Of a DNA stretch of 64,000 nt, positions 7,079 through 16,165 are shown piece after piece. The notes beneath the pieces are model-generated. The model made no database searches and was not told where the DNA came from. It saw nothing but the letters and a program-made list of their open reading frames with translations. Origin of the DNA: Enterocloster asparagiformis (GTDB lineage Bacteria > Bacillota > Clostridia > Lachnospirales > Lachnospiraceae); assembly GCA_018380885.1 (NCBI GenBank), contig JAGZSY010000011.1:1-64000 (forward strand), given 5' to 3'. Position numbers and translations under genes: made by a program. Within the stretch, counting starts at the first letter, position 1; the number at the start of each line of letters is the position of its first letter.

Positions 7079-8473
7079 TCAAAAACCACAATTCCGCATC
7101 ATTATTACCACCTCCACGTTCCCCGTCCCCGGAAACATATCCACCGCGCATACCTTCTCCACCCGATACCCCCGCGCCTGCAACACCACCAAATCCCTTG
7201 CCAAACTTGTAGGCTTACAGGAAATATACACCATCCTCTCGACCCCAAACTCAATAATCTTATTCAGCGCCTTGGGGTGTATTCCGTCTCTGGGCGGGTC
7301 CACTACGATCAGGTCCGGCTTGTCCGTGATCTCATCGATCACCTTCAGCACATCCCCGGCCAGGAACTCGCAGTTGTCCAGCCCGTTCATCTTCGCGTTC
7401 ATCCGGGCGGCCTCCACGGCCTCCTCCACGATCTCCACGCCCACTACCTTTTTCGCCACCGGGGCCAGTATCTGGGCAATGGTTCCCGTTCCGCTGTAGA
7501 GGTCGAACACCACCTTGTCCTTTGTCTCCCCCACATAGCTTCTGGCCGTGTCGTAGAGCACCTCCGCGCCCAGGGAATTTGTCTGGAAAAATGAGAACGG
7601 CGAGATACGAAACCGCAGCCCCAAAAGCTCCTCATAAAAATAATCCTGCCCGAACAGCACGTCCGTCCGGTCACTCTGTACCACGTCGGCCAGGGAATCG
7701 TTCACCGTGTGCAAAATCCCGGCAAACCGGCCCTCTAGCTCCAAGCCCAGAAGGCGCTCCTTCCACCCCTCAAGCACCTGATTCTCAGGAAGCTCTGTGC
7801 CCAGCCACTCCGTCTGGGAGGACGTCACCAGGTCAACCAGAATCTCCCCCGTTTTCACAGCCCGGCGCACCAGCAGATGGCGTAGATATCCCTCGTGGGA
7901 CAATTTCTTAAAAAATGCAGTCCCCAGCTCCGCGAAATGAGCCCGAGTTTCTTCCAAAATTTTACAGAAATCTTGATTCACGATCTTACATCCCGGAGTA
8001 GTCACGATATCGTGGAAGCTTCCCCGCCTGTGCATCCCCAAGGCCAGGGGGCCGCCCTTGTACTCGTCCCCAAAGGAAAATTCCATCTTGTTGCGGTAAC
8101 CGTCCGAGATCGGGCTGCCCTTGATCCCCTGGAACTCGTAGCTGCCCGGTTTTACCACCGGATCCAGCAGCGCCTTTACCTGGCTCTCCTTGATCTTCAG
8201 CTGTTCTTCATAGGGCAGGCTCTGATACACGCAGCCTCCGCAGCTGCCAAAATGCGCGCACGCCTCATCAGGCCGCTCCACAGACGACGGCTCCAAAATC
8301 TCCAACATACGCCCCTCGCTCTTGCCTTTGCGCTTTTTGGTCAGCACTCCCTTTATTTTCTGGCCCGGAATGGCATTTTTCACCACAATCCGCTCCCCTT
8401 CCACTGTTACAATCCCTTTATTTGGAAATTCAATCACTTCAACAATTCCCTCGAACAGATCGCCCTTTTTCAT
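7079..8473 (-). CDS. rlmD: 23S rRNA (uracil-C5)-methyltransferase, RlmD/RumA type
   Basis: A 464-residue enzyme with the full layout of the family: an N-terminal TRAM RNA-binding domain, an Fe-S cluster motif CAHFGSCGGC near residues 72-81 plus a later cysteine (TPGC), and a SAM-dependent methyltransferase domain with DLYSGTGTIAQ, the DPPRDGIHPKAL motif and the catalytic cysteine in YISCKPTSLARDL (about C419). It methylates a uridine of 23S rRNA at C5; Gram-positive relatives (RlmCD) can modify both U747 and U1939, and which one cannot be told here. The ATG at 8473 is preferred over an in-frame TTG because of the GGAG spacing. The 3' end codes for NVEVVIMM, the region used as an integration site in streptococcal rumA genes. 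Confidence 0.92.
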   Translation of the reverse strand: MKKGDLFEGIVEVIEFPNKGIVTVEGERIVVKNAIPGQKIKGVLTKKRKGKSEGRMLEILEPSSVERPDEACAHFGSCGGCVYQSLPYEEQLKIKESQVKALLDPVVKPGSYEFQGIKGSPISDGYRNKMEFSFGDEYKGGPLALGMHRRGSFHDIVTTPGCKIVNQDFCKILEETRAHFAELGTAFFKKLSHEGYLRHLLVRRAVKTGEILVDLVTSSQTEWLGTELPENQVLEGWKERLLGLELEGRFAGILHTVNDSLADVVQSDRTDVLFGQDYFYEELLGLRFRISPFSFFQTNSLGAEVLYDTARSYVGETKDKVVFDLYSGTGTIAQILAPVAKKVVGVEIVEEAVEAARMNAKMNGLDNCEFLAGDVLKVIDEITDKPDLIVVDPPRDGIHPKALNKIIEFGVERMVYISCKPTSLARDLVVLQARGYRVEKVCAVDMFPGTGNVEVVIMMRNCGF

Positions 8474-8682
8474 CTTCAATTTCTCCTATCCGTCTCTTTT
8501 TCAATATGCGGCCACAGCATCGGCATTACCGTCCATAAGCCAGCCCGCTTCATACTGCCATCCTGCCATGGCCCCAGGCCCACAAAACCGGCCAAGTGTC
8601 CCTATTATACCATGCCAAGCCCAATCGCGAAAGACTCCATCTTGCGGCGCGGACAATTCATCTCTCAAAATTCCGGCTTCCG

Positions 8683-9055
8683 CCACCCTGCCACGACCCA
8701 TTGCGCGCCCAACACCTCATCCCACTCCCCGCCTTCCCCTAACTCCATCACCCAACCGCAGCTCCAACTGCGCCATCGAAATCCCCCTCCGCCACCCTTC
8801 CACGCCCCATTGCGCACCCAGCACCTCATCCCACTCCCCGCCTTCCCCTAACTCCATCACCCAACCACAGCTCCTCCTGCGCCATCGAAATCACCCCCAT
8901 CACCCTGCCACAGCCCATTGCGCTCCCAGCATCTCCCCCCACTCCCCGCCTTCCCCTAACCCCATCACCCAACCGCAGCTCCACCTGCGCCATCAAAACG
9001 CCCTCCACCAACAATCCAACCCCAAAAAACCTGCCAAACACTCCCCGCCTTCCCA
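8683..9055. repeat. Tandem 108-109 bp repeat, three copies plus a degenerate fourth
   Basis: The 766-base spacer between rlmD and the DUF5107 gene holds no supportable gene. It contains three near-identical units recognisable by CATTGCGC (8699, 8808, 8916), ACTCCCCGCCTTCCCC (8724, 8833, 8941) and CTGCGCCATC. The spacings are 109 and 108 bases, and a fourth decayed copy has ACTCCCCGCCTTCCC at 9040. The plus strand is strongly C-rich and the minus strand G/T-rich. Frames through it change between units, so coding is unlikely. Confidence 0.85.
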
Positions 9056-9239
9056 CAATCCGCCCCACACCTCCCGCTCCAACTCCCCTCATAAAAATAA
9101 TACTCAAAAAAACCGGCAGCCCCTCCAAATTCCAGAGAGACCGCCGGCCAAAAAATTCTTATCAAAAAACAACATCCAATTAACCACCCAATGCAGACAA
9201 TACCGTCGCCGCAATCCCACCATCCACTGCCGTCGCTCC

Positions 9240-12200
9240 TCAAATCCCCTTCCGGTACCGAATCGCGTTCAAATGATTCCCATCCATCTCCAGCGCCTGG
9301 TCAAAGAATGCTTCCGCCTCCTTCACCTTGCCCAGCCCCAGATTTCCAAGGCCCATCAGATAGCAGCAGTGCGCCCTGTTCTTCACATCCAGGTCGTCCT
9401 CAAAGATCAGGAAATCAGGCAGGGACACGGCGAAATACTCGATGCGCATGTGGTCCCCGATGTGCTGCTCGCCGTAATCAATCAGGCGGTAGAAACGTGA
9501 TTTTGCCTCCCCGGTCTTTCCCAGCTTCAGCTTCGCCAGCCCCTGGTACAGGATCATATCCGCGGGCTGGTCGTAATAATACATCATGCCCGCAGGCTCG
9601 TCCGGCCCCACGCTGGCCCGCTCAAAGCACTCCCTGGCCTCCTCCGGGCAGCCCAAGGCCTCCTTCACACAGCCCAAATAATAGTAAATGTGGTTGTCCT
9701 TTGTGCCCTCCAGCTTGCCCTCGCCCAGGTTCTCCGGGTAGACCAGCGCGCGGCTCAGCAATTCCTCCGCCCGCTCATACTCCCCGGCCCCGATCGCCTC
9801 TTTGGCCAGCTCCACCAGGGCCACGGTGTACTGTGTGGTGATCTTGCCCTCGCCTCCCTCCCACGGGTGGAACCGGCGGCTCACAGCCAGGTCATACGCC
9901 TCCCTGTATCTCCCCAGTTGGTTTTTCAGGGTAATGTACTCAACCACCGCGTCGTCCCTCTGCATGAAGGTCTCCCGGTTGGCCTCATAGCGCGCCAGGC
10001 GCTCCTCCGCCGAGACGCCCAGCTTCTTGTATAGCTGATCCAGCTCCAGGAAAATCCGCGCATCCGACGCGTCCAGGGCAAAGGCCCGCTCCATCATCTC
10101 CCGCGCCTCGTCCTTTCGCCCCATCTTGTTGTAGTAGGACAGCGCCAGGTTGCGCAGCACCACCGGAAAACTGCCGTCCAGCCCGGCGGATTTCTCCCAA
10201 AGCTCTGTGGCCCGCTCATACTGCAATTTATCATAAAACAGGTTTCCCAAATAGTAATACGCCCTGGCCCCCCCGGGATTTCTTTCGATGGCGGACTCCA
10301 ACACCCGGATGTCCTCCAGCTTGTTGGGGAAACAGTAGTCCGGGCAGGCGCCCTCCGCCCGCTCCAGAAGCGCTGTCACAGCCTCGGCTGCCAGGCCCCG
10401 TCTCTGGGCAAAGTAAGCCCGGTAATAGAACAGCATGGGCTTATCCTCCACGCACTGCCCCAGCATCTCTTCCGCTTCCTCATAAGCCCCGAACTCGGCA
10501 AAGTCCCGCGCCGCCTGGAGATAATTCTCGGAAAATCCCCGCATCAGCCGGTTCATCTCCTCCAGCACCTCCGTCCGGCTGCGCGCCCGTACCCCCGCAG
10601 GCACTCCCCAGGACCGGCGCTCCCCGGACATCTCCACAGCGCCCGTCCCCGCGCTCTGCGTCTCAGCCCCAGCCTTCACTGCCGGCCGCGTCTCACCCCC
10701 GTTTTTCTCCGTCAGCTGCGCCTCGGTCTCCACTTCCTCTCCCGGCCGCGCCTCGTCCCCGTATTCCTCTCCCAGCCGCGCCTCACCCCCGTTTTTCTCC
10801 GCCAGCCGTGCCTCGGTCTCCACTTTCTCTCCCAACTGCGCCTCAGCCCCATCTTCCTCCGCCAGCCGCGCCTCCTCAAACATGGACACATAGTCAAATC
10901 CGTCCACCTTCCGGTTCTCGGCAATCCATTGCAGCGCCTCGTCCCGTTTGCCCAATCTGCGCAGTATATACGCCTTCAGCCCCCTGGCCTTCACATTGTG
11001 GGCGTTTTTCACCAGGCCCTTTTCCGCCAGCTCCAGCGCCGCCTCAAAGTTCCCCCTGCGGGCCTCGATGGCCGCCAGATAGTAGAAGCTCATCTCCTGC
11101 TGCTCGTTGGACCAGGAGGCCTTGTAGAACGCGTCGAAGGCCTCGTCGTCCCGCCCCTGATACCACAGACTCAGGCCCAGATCGTAGTAGGGCTGGCTGT
11201 TGTACGGGTTCGGGTTCTTCCAGACAGCCCGCCCGATGGCCCTCCGGAAATGCTCCTCCGCCCGGCCGAACAGCCCCCGCCGCATGAGCAGCAGCCCGTA
11301 GGCGTCGTTGATCCGCATATCCCCCGGGTCCCGCTTCAGGCCTTCCAGGTAGTACGGGTCCGGCAGGTAGGTGGCGTGGCGGTACTGTTCGATGTGCTGG
11401 CCCGTCAGGTACAGCTCCTCATTGGTCATGATCTTGTCCGGGTCCTCGGCCGCCTTGGCCGGCTCCGGTACCTTTTCGATCTCCTGCTTCTCCGGCTGGT
11501 AGGCCACGATTGTCCGCTCCCCGCAGACAGCCTCCACCCTCAGCTTTGTCTCGTCCTCCACCGTCACCCCGATGGTTTTCTCATAGATATCCACCGGCGA
11601 CAACAGCGTTTCCTCCTCATAGACCACAACCCCGTCGTAAATCAGCCGCACCGCGGCGCCCTGGCAGCGCTCCGTGGCATAGACGCAGACGTAAACGCCC
11701 TCCTCCCGGACCTCCAGATTCACCGCGCCGCGGATCGTGGCGTTTTTCACCGGCCCCACGGCCTTGTATGGCATGAAATACTGCTTAAAGGTCTTTTCCT
11801 CAAAGGGCTTCAGCCAGGTGAAATCCGGCTGGTTATCCGTGTACACGCCGGTCATCAGCTCAATGTACGGCCCGTCCTCGTCGGTCAGGTTTCTGTCCCA
11901 GGCCTTGCCGAAATCGCCGCAGCCCCAGGTCCACTGCTTCTTCCCCGGGGACACGTGATGGTCCGCCACGTGCAGAATCCCCGCCCGCTGCCGGTAATCG
12001 TAGCCGCCCACGAAATCGTACTTGGACTTCTCCGCCATGTAGGAGGTTGGCACCGGGATATTTTTGTAGCGGGAAATGTCCACGCCCTCGCTGTAATCGT
12101 GCTTGTAGTACACGCCGGTGGCGATGGGGAAACGGGATACGTCCCGCTTTCCGTGGTCCATCACCGCGTGCACGTCGGGCGGGAAAATGGACTGGGTGTA

Positions 12201-12797
12201 ATCGTTCACCGGCACAGCTGGGTTCGCCCACCAGAGGAAGGTCTGGTCCATGGGCGTCCGGTTGTAGAGCTGCCCTCTGATCTCAATGTAGGCTTTGCCC
12301 GGATACAGGGTAAAGGAGGCGATGCCCTTGGTGCCGTACATCTGATCCACATCGTTCACCATCAGGGTCCGGCTTCCGTCCTCATGCTCCACCAGCTGGT
12401 AGTCCACGGGCATAAAGGTGGTGGGCCGGTGGTGCTGGGGCCAGTTGAATTCGATGCCGCCTGAGATCCAGGGCCCTGTCAGCCCCACCAACGCCGGCTT
12501 GATCACATGGTTGTAGTAGACAAAGTCGTAGCCGTTGGTCTTGTCGTAAGCCCGCTGGATTCTGCCCCCCAGCTCCGGCAGAATCATCACCCGGATGTAC
12601 TCATTTTCCAGAAAAACCGCCTGGTAAGCCTTGTCCCGCTTCTCGTCGCTGATCTTCTCCACCGTGGGGTAGGGGTAGATTCTGCCCGAGCTTCCCTGGT
12701 ACACCCGCTTGTCCAGGAAAATGGGATTTTTGTCCGCCTGTCCGATCTCATAAGTCGGAATTATCACCTGTTCCTCCCAGATTTTCACACCCTCCAT
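9240..12797 (-). CDS. DUF5107 / tetratricopeptide-repeat protein
   Basis: This is a 1185-residue cytoplasmic protein with AGGAGG 7 bases before the ATG. Residues about 1-440 form a DUF5107 domain, a beta-sandwich related to the aldose-epimerase/sugar-binding fold (LPELGGRIQRAYDK, GGIEFNWPQHHRPTTF, WWANPAVPVNDYTQSIFPPD). Residues about 460-640 and 740-1185 are helical TPR units (for example YYDLGLSLWYQGRDDEAFDAF and YYYLGNLFYDKLQYERATELW). Between the TPR blocks is a run of decapeptide repeats (separate entry). Members occur beside carbohydrate operons in gut bacteria; a glycan-related role is inferred from the fold and from the divergent AraC regulator. The enzymatic activity is not established by anything visible here. 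Confidence 0.85.
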   Translation of the reverse strand: MEGVKIWEEQVIIPTYEIGQADKNPIFLDKRVYQGSSGRIYPYPTVEKISDEKRDKAYQAVFLENEYIRVMILPELGGRIQRAYDKTNGYDFVYYNHVIKPALVGLTGPWISGGIEFNWPQHHRPTTFMPVDYQLVEHEDGSRTLMVNDVDQMYGTKGIASFTLYPGKAYIEIRGQLYNRTPMDQTFLWWANPAVPVNDYTQSIFPPDVHAVMDHGKRDVSRFPIATGVYYKHDYSEGVDISRYKNIPVPTSYMAEKSKYDFVGGYDYRQRAGILHVADHHVSPGKKQWTWGCGDFGKAWDRNLTDEDGPYIELMTGVYTDNQPDFTWLKPFEEKTFKQYFMPYKAVGPVKNATIRGAVNLEVREEGVYVCVYATERCQGAAVRLIYDGVVVYEEETLLSPVDIYEKTIGVTVEDETKLRVEAVCGERTIVAYQPEKQEIEKVPEPAKAAEDPDKIMTNEELYLTGQHIEQYRHATYLPDPYYLEGLKRDPGDMRINDAYGLLLMRRGLFGRAEEHFRRAIGRAVWKNPNPYNSQPYYDLGLSLWYQGRDDEAFDAFYKASWSNEQQEMSFYYLAAIEARRGNFEAALELAEKGLVKNAHNVKARGLKAYILRRLGKRDEALQWIAENRKVDGFDYVSMFEEARLAEEDGAEAQLGEKVETEARLAEKNGGEARLGEEYGDEARPGEEVETEAQLTEKNGGETRPAVKAGAETQSAGTGAVEMSGERRSWGVPAGVRARSRTEVLEEMNRLMRGFSENYLQAARDFAEFGAYEEAEEMLGQCVEDKPMLFYYRAYFAQRRGLAAEAVTALLERAEGACPDYCFPNKLEDIRVLESAIERNPGGARAYYYLGNLFYDKLQYERATELWEKSAGLDGSFPVVLRNLALSYYNKMGRKDEAREMMERAFALDASDARIFLELDQLYKKLGVSAEERLARYEANRETFMQRDDAVVEYITLKNQLGRYREAYDLAVSRRFHPWEGGEGKITTQYTVALVELAKEAIGAGEYERAEELLSRALVYPENLGEGKLEGTKDNHIYYYLGCVKEALGCPEEARECFERASVGPDEPAGMMYYYDQPADMILYQGLAKLKLGKTGEAKSRFYRLIDYGEQHIGDHMRIEYFAVSLPDFLIFEDDLDVKNRAHCCYLMGLGNLGLGKVKEAEAFFDQALEMDGNHLNAIRYRKGI
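10633..10874 (-). repeat. Eight-copy decapeptide (30-bp) repeat inside the DUF5107 gene
   Basis: Codons for about residues 642-721 encode eight consecutive ten-residue units of the form EARLAEKNGG, EAQLGEKVET or EARLGEEYGD, decaying to ETRPAVKAGA and ETQSAGTGAV. The order of unit types itself repeats every three to four units, suggesting growth by slippage or unequal exchange. The insert is acidic and probably a disordered linker between two TPR blocks. Confidence 0.85.
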
Positions 12798-12933
12798 ACG
12801 TGTTCCTCCTGTCCCGTCATTTATAAAAAACGCTTTTTATTTCTATATTTACAATCCTAATATACATTGATTTTATTCATTTTTCATTCATTTAACTTGC
12901 CTATAAATTTCAAAAAATTGCTTTTTTATTTTC

Positions 12934-12962
12934 TTGATCTTTTCCCCATATCCCCCTATAAT
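12934..12962 (+). promoter_or_regulatory. Sigma-A promoter of the AraC gene
   Basis: TTGATC (12934-12939) and TATAAT (12957-12962) are separated by 17 bases, 31 bases ahead of the proposed TTG start. The sequence around the -35 (TTCTTGATCTTTT) is the same as in the promoter of the aldose epimerase gene at 22.8 kb. Confidence 0.75.
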
Positions 12963-12993
12963 AAAAGTAATCATCCGAAAGGGGGAATCTCTG

Positions 12994-13839
12994 TTGCGCT
13001 CCACTGAACCAGGAGTTTTGGAAAACTCCGATTACTACCTCTACACGCCCAGCACTCAGGCTGTAAAGACGTTTTTCTACCCGGTGTGCACCGGCTACTT
13101 CCGCTATGCGCCCGGCTACTGCCTGAAGCGGAACTCCTACGACAGTTTTCTCATTATGTACGTGAAAAAAGGCTGCTGCACCGTCAAGCTGGGCGCCCAG
13201 ACCTATTGCGCCGGGCCGGGGCAGATCGTGGTGCTGGATTGCTACAAGCCCCACTCCTACTACACGGACTCAGGCTGGGAAACCGTGTGGCTCCACTTTG
13301 ACGGCCCTGTGGCCCGGGAATATTTTCAGATGATCACCGCGGACGCGGGCCCTGTGCTCAACCTGAAGGATTACTACAAATTTGATAAATATTTAACAAA
13401 AATTTACCAGCTCTTCCGTGAGAACGCTTCCATCAAGGAAGCCCTGGTCTCCCAGTACATCACCAACGTGCTGACCGCGCTTTTGGTCTCCCGTGAAAGC
13501 CATTCCGGCAGTTCCGTCCAGTCCGAGATCATCGAGGAGACCACCGCCTACATGAGCGAACACATGACCGAGCCACTGACCTTGGAGCAGCTGGCCGGAC
13601 GGGCCTCCTTAAGCCCCTACTATTTCACCCGGCTGTTCAAAAAGGAGACCGGCTTCACGCCCCACGAGTATCTGATCGCCATCCGCATAAACGCGGCCAA
13701 GTTCCTGTTAAAAAACGTGCCCGCCACCTCCATCAAGGAAATCTGCTTTCGCACCGGCTTCACCAACGAGAGCAGCTTCTGCACCACCTTCAAAAAGTGG
13801 GTGGGCTCCACCCCCAGCGAGTACCGCCAGACCTCGTAA
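12994..13839 (+). CDS. AraC-family transcriptional regulator
   Basis: The product has about 281 residues: an N-terminal cupin-like AraC ligand-binding domain (RNSYDSFLIMYVKKGCCTV, then PGQIVVLDCYKPHSYY) and two C-terminal helix-turn-helix motifs (LTLEQLAGRASLSPYYFTRL and TSIKEICFRTGFTNESSF). The TTG at 12994 is chosen because AAAGGGGG lies 9 bases before it; the longer frame begins inside the promoter. It is divergent from the DUF5107/TPR gene, with a shared 196-base control region, and is the obvious candidate to regulate it in response to a sugar. The last codons are duplicated just downstream (13891-13924). Confidence 0.88.
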   Translation: MRSTEPGVLENSDYYLYTPSTQAVKTFFYPVCTGYFRYAPGYCLKRNSYDSFLIMYVKKGCCTVKLGAQTYCAGPGQIVVLDCYKPHSYYTDSGWETVWLHFDGPVAREYFQMITADAGPVLNLKDYYKFDKYLTKIYQLFRENASIKEALVSQYITNVLTALLVSRESHSGSSVQSEIIEETTAYMSEHMTEPLTLEQLAGRASLSPYYFTRLFKKETGFTPHEYLIAIRINAAKFLLKNVPATSIKEICFRTGFTNESSFCTTFKKWVGSTPSEYRQTS

Positions 13840-13924
13840 GCCACGCGCGGACGGGCTCGTGAATCTCAATGGTCGCCTTGCCGTACTCCAGCCAGACCTC
13901 GTAAGCCAAGCGCGGACTGGCTCT
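13826..13924 (+). repeat. Direct repeat of the AraC gene 3' end
   Basis: A segment of about 33 bases beginning GCCAGACCTCGTAAGCCA occurs at 13826-13858, covering the last codons and stop of the AraC gene, and again at 13891-13924 with three differences. The offset is 65 bases. It looks like a small local duplication of the gene end. Confidence 0.8.
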
Positions 13925-13933
13925 CGCAAAAGG

Positions 13934-13968
13934 GCGCCTGCAGACAGACATCGGCAGGCGCCCCGTTT
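13934..13968. terminator. Bidirectional terminator between convergent genes
   Basis: GGGCGCCTGC and GCAGGCGCCC form a perfect 10-bp stem followed by CGTTTT on the plus strand and by CTTTTG on the minus strand. It lies between the convergent AraC gene and the binding-protein gene. Confidence 0.75.
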
Positions 13969-14001
13969 TATGCGTGGAATCCGCACAGCCCTCTATTTAT
14001 C

Positions 14002-15087
14002 TTACTCGGCGGCCGCGCCCATCACTTCTTTGTAGGTCTCAGGTGTCACCACGATGGCGTCCACTGCGGTTTCCTTGGGAACGTCCTTGCCGGCAATGAT
14101 GTCCAGCAGCACGTTTACGGAGCCTGCGCCCACTGCGTCCGCGGAGAAGTATGCGGAAGCCTTCATGCAGGAGCCGCCCTCTTTCTTGAACTCATCCTTT
14201 GCCATGTAAGCGCCCAGGCCTACCACGCAGGCGTCCGCATCCAGTCCGGCGCTCTCCAGCGCGCGGGCGGCGCCCACACAACCCTCTTCGTTGGCTCCGG
14301 TCACCAGCCATTTCTTGATCTCCGGGTGAGCGGTGATCACCGCGGTAGCGGCGGTGTTGCCCTTGTCGGTGGTTCCGTCATAGTCGGCCTTGAAGATTTT
14401 GCTGGTGTCGAAATCCGGGCACAGCTCGGTAAACTTGTCGTACTCGCCCTCTGCGCGGGGAACGCAGCTGGAGACAGTGTCCATGGTCATGATCAGCATA
14501 CCCACCTCGGGATCGGACACCAGGTTGTTTTCCTTAGCGTAATTAGCCAGCCACTCGCCGTTGGCCTCGCCGATTACGTAGGCGTTGATTCCCACCCAGG
14601 GAACCAGCTTCTCGCCGTTGGCATCCTGAAGCGCGTCGTCGGCCGCCACCACCGGGATATTGGCCTCCTGCAGCTTGTCCACAACCGCCTGGGACATGGT
14701 CTGGTCCGGGATACATGTCACAACGCCGGAAGCCTTGTTGGCGATGGCATTGTCAATTGCCTTCAAATACTCCTCTGGGCTCATCTTGGCATCCACATAG
14801 ATGAACTCGCCGCCCGCGGCCTCCACGGCCTTCTGCGCCGCGGCGCCCTCGTCGATAAACCAGGTCTGGTCGCCCGCCTTGTAGATTCCGTATACCACCA
14901 GCTTCTCACCGGAAGCCGCAGCAGCCGTTGTGTCCGCAGCAGCCTCGGAGGAACCGCCCGCCTCGGCGGCCGCCGTTGTGTCCGCCGCGGCAGGAGCCGC
15001 CGTCGTTGTTTCCGCATTGCTTCCGCCGCATCCTGCAAGGGATGCCGCCATGGCCATTGCCATCAGTACCGATAATGTTTTTTTCAT
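14002..15087 (-). CDS. Sugar ABC transporter substrate-binding lipoprotein, arabinose-type
   Basis: A 361-residue lipoprotein: signal peptide with lipobox LAGC (C20), a 40-residue Ala/Thr-rich linker, then a periplasmic-binding-protein type 1 domain. Local matches to E. coli AraF are visible (VVTCIPDQTMSQAVVDK, VVAADDALQDANGEK, HPEIKKWLVTGANEEG). It should capture a monosaccharide, probably a pentose or a related hexose, outside the cell and deliver it to the permease/ATPase encoded upstream. AAGGAG lies 8 bases before the start. It is the last gene of the operon starting at 22.58 kb. The exact sugar is inferred, not shown. Confidence 0.9.
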   Translation of the reverse strand: MKKTLSVLMAMAMAASLAGCGGSNAETTTAAPAAADTTAAAEAGGSSEAAADTTAAAASGEKLVVYGIYKAGDQTWFIDEGAAAQKAVEAAGGEFIYVDAKMSPEEYLKAIDNAIANKASGVVTCIPDQTMSQAVVDKLQEANIPVVAADDALQDANGEKLVPWVGINAYVIGEANGEWLANYAKENNLVSDPEVGMLIMTMDTVSSCVPRAEGEYDKFTELCPDFDTSKIFKADYDGTTDKGNTAATAVITAHPEIKKWLVTGANEEGCVGAARALESAGLDADACVVGLGAYMAKDEFKKEGGSCMKASAYFSADAVGAGSVNVLLDIIAGKDVPKETAVDAIVVTPETYKEVMGAAAE

Positions 15088-15178
15088 GTTCTCTTCTCCT
15101 TTTCCTGTTTCGTTAATATTTCAAAACACACTTTGTTTCCGTGTGAATTGTTTCGATGTTACATATTTCCCCAAATAC

Positions 15179-16165
15179 TCATGAGTTCTTCATGCTGGCG
15201 GCCAGCAGGCTTCTGTCGCGGTTTCTCTTGCGGATAAAGTCTGAGGTCAGGGCGAACAGCAGCAGGCCGCCGCGGGCCACGTACTGCCAGAAGGAGGGCA
15301 CGTTGACCATGGTCAGGCCCATGTTAAAGGCCTGGATCAGGATAATGCCGAGCACCGTTCCGCCCATGGTTCCCACGCCTCCCGCGAAGGACACGCCGCC
15401 CAGAATCACCGCCGTGATCGCGTCGAACTCCAGGTTCACGCAGGCCGAAGGCTGTCCGGAGTTCATGCGGGCCGCGAACACCACGCCGCCGATTCCGCAG
15501 AGCACGCCCATCATGATGTAGGAGATGGTCACGATCCGCTCCGGGTTCAGGCCGGCCAGACGCGCCGCGTCCTTATTGCCGCCGATGGCGTAGATGCTGC
15601 GCCCAAACTTGGTCTTTGCCAGGATACAGCCGAATATCACGATGGCCACGATCATGATCCAGACGGAAACGGGAATCCCCGCAACCCGGGCCTTGCCCAG
15701 GGTGATAAAGGTCTTGTCGCTGACCGCCACCGGCTTTCCGTTGCAGAGAATGTACGCGAAGCCGCGGATAATGGACTGGGTCACCAGGGTTGCGATAAAC
15801 GCCTCCAGCTTGATCTTGTTCACCATCCACGCGTTGAACACGCCCACAAGGGCCGCCACGGCCAGGGTCACCAGCACTGCCGCGAAGAAGGGCACGCCCC
15901 AGCTGACGAGAAGGGCGGCGATCACGCCGGACAGAGCCGCCAGGGATCCGGGGGACAAATCGTTCTGCCCCGCAATGATCAGATATGTATGTCCGATGGC
16001 GACCAGGCCCACCAGGGAAGCCGCCACCAGCAGGTTGACGATGTTGGTCATGGACAGGAAGTTGGAGTTCAGGGAGCCGAATAAAACGAACACCGCCACA
16101 ATGGCGCCCATGAGTACCAGCTTGTCGCCGCCGATTAATTTTTTCAATTTTCCCATATTTTTCAT
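15179..16165 (-). CDS. Sugar ABC transporter permease (RbsC/AraH type)
   Basis: A 328-residue integral membrane protein with eight to ten hydrophobic segments. It shows the BPD_transp_2 signatures (DLSPGSLAALSGVIAALL, GVFNAWMVNKIKLEAFIATLVTQSIIRG, AARLAGLNPERIVTISYIMMGVLCGIGGVVFAARM). It forms the translocation channel with the binding protein and the duplicated ATPase. Its start overlaps the stop of the ATPase gene by four bases (ATGA), so the two are translationally coupled. Confidence 0.93.
   Translation of the reverse strand: MKNMGKLKKLIGGDKLVLMGAIVAVFVLFGSLNSNFLSMTNIVNLLVAASLVGLVAIGHTYLIIAGQNDLSPGSLAALSGVIAALLVSWGVPFFAAVLVTLAVAALVGVFNAWMVNKIKLEAFIATLVTQSIIRGFAYILCNGKPVAVSDKTFITLGKARVAGIPVSVWIMIVAIVIFGCILAKTKFGRSIYAIGGNKDAARLAGLNPERIVTISYIMMGVLCGIGGVVFAARMNSGQPSACVNLEFDAITAVILGGVSFAGGVGTMGGTVLGIILIQAFNMGLTMVNVPSFWQYVARGGLLLFALTSDFIRKRNRDRSLLAASMKNS

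Noticed and set aside
8683..9055. Possible CRISPR array
   Set aside because: Units are 108-109 bases with similarity along the whole unit, not short repeats with unique spacers, and no cas gene is near.
8501..9243. Overlapping minus-strand frames in the repeat region as genes
   Set aside because: They consist of Gly/Arg/Val-rich repeat translation, shift frame between units and lack ribosome sites.
10929..12464. 511-codon plus-strand open frame
   Set aside because: It is antisense to the DUF5107/TPR gene, has no ribosome site or recognisable domain, and arises from the high GC of the real gene.
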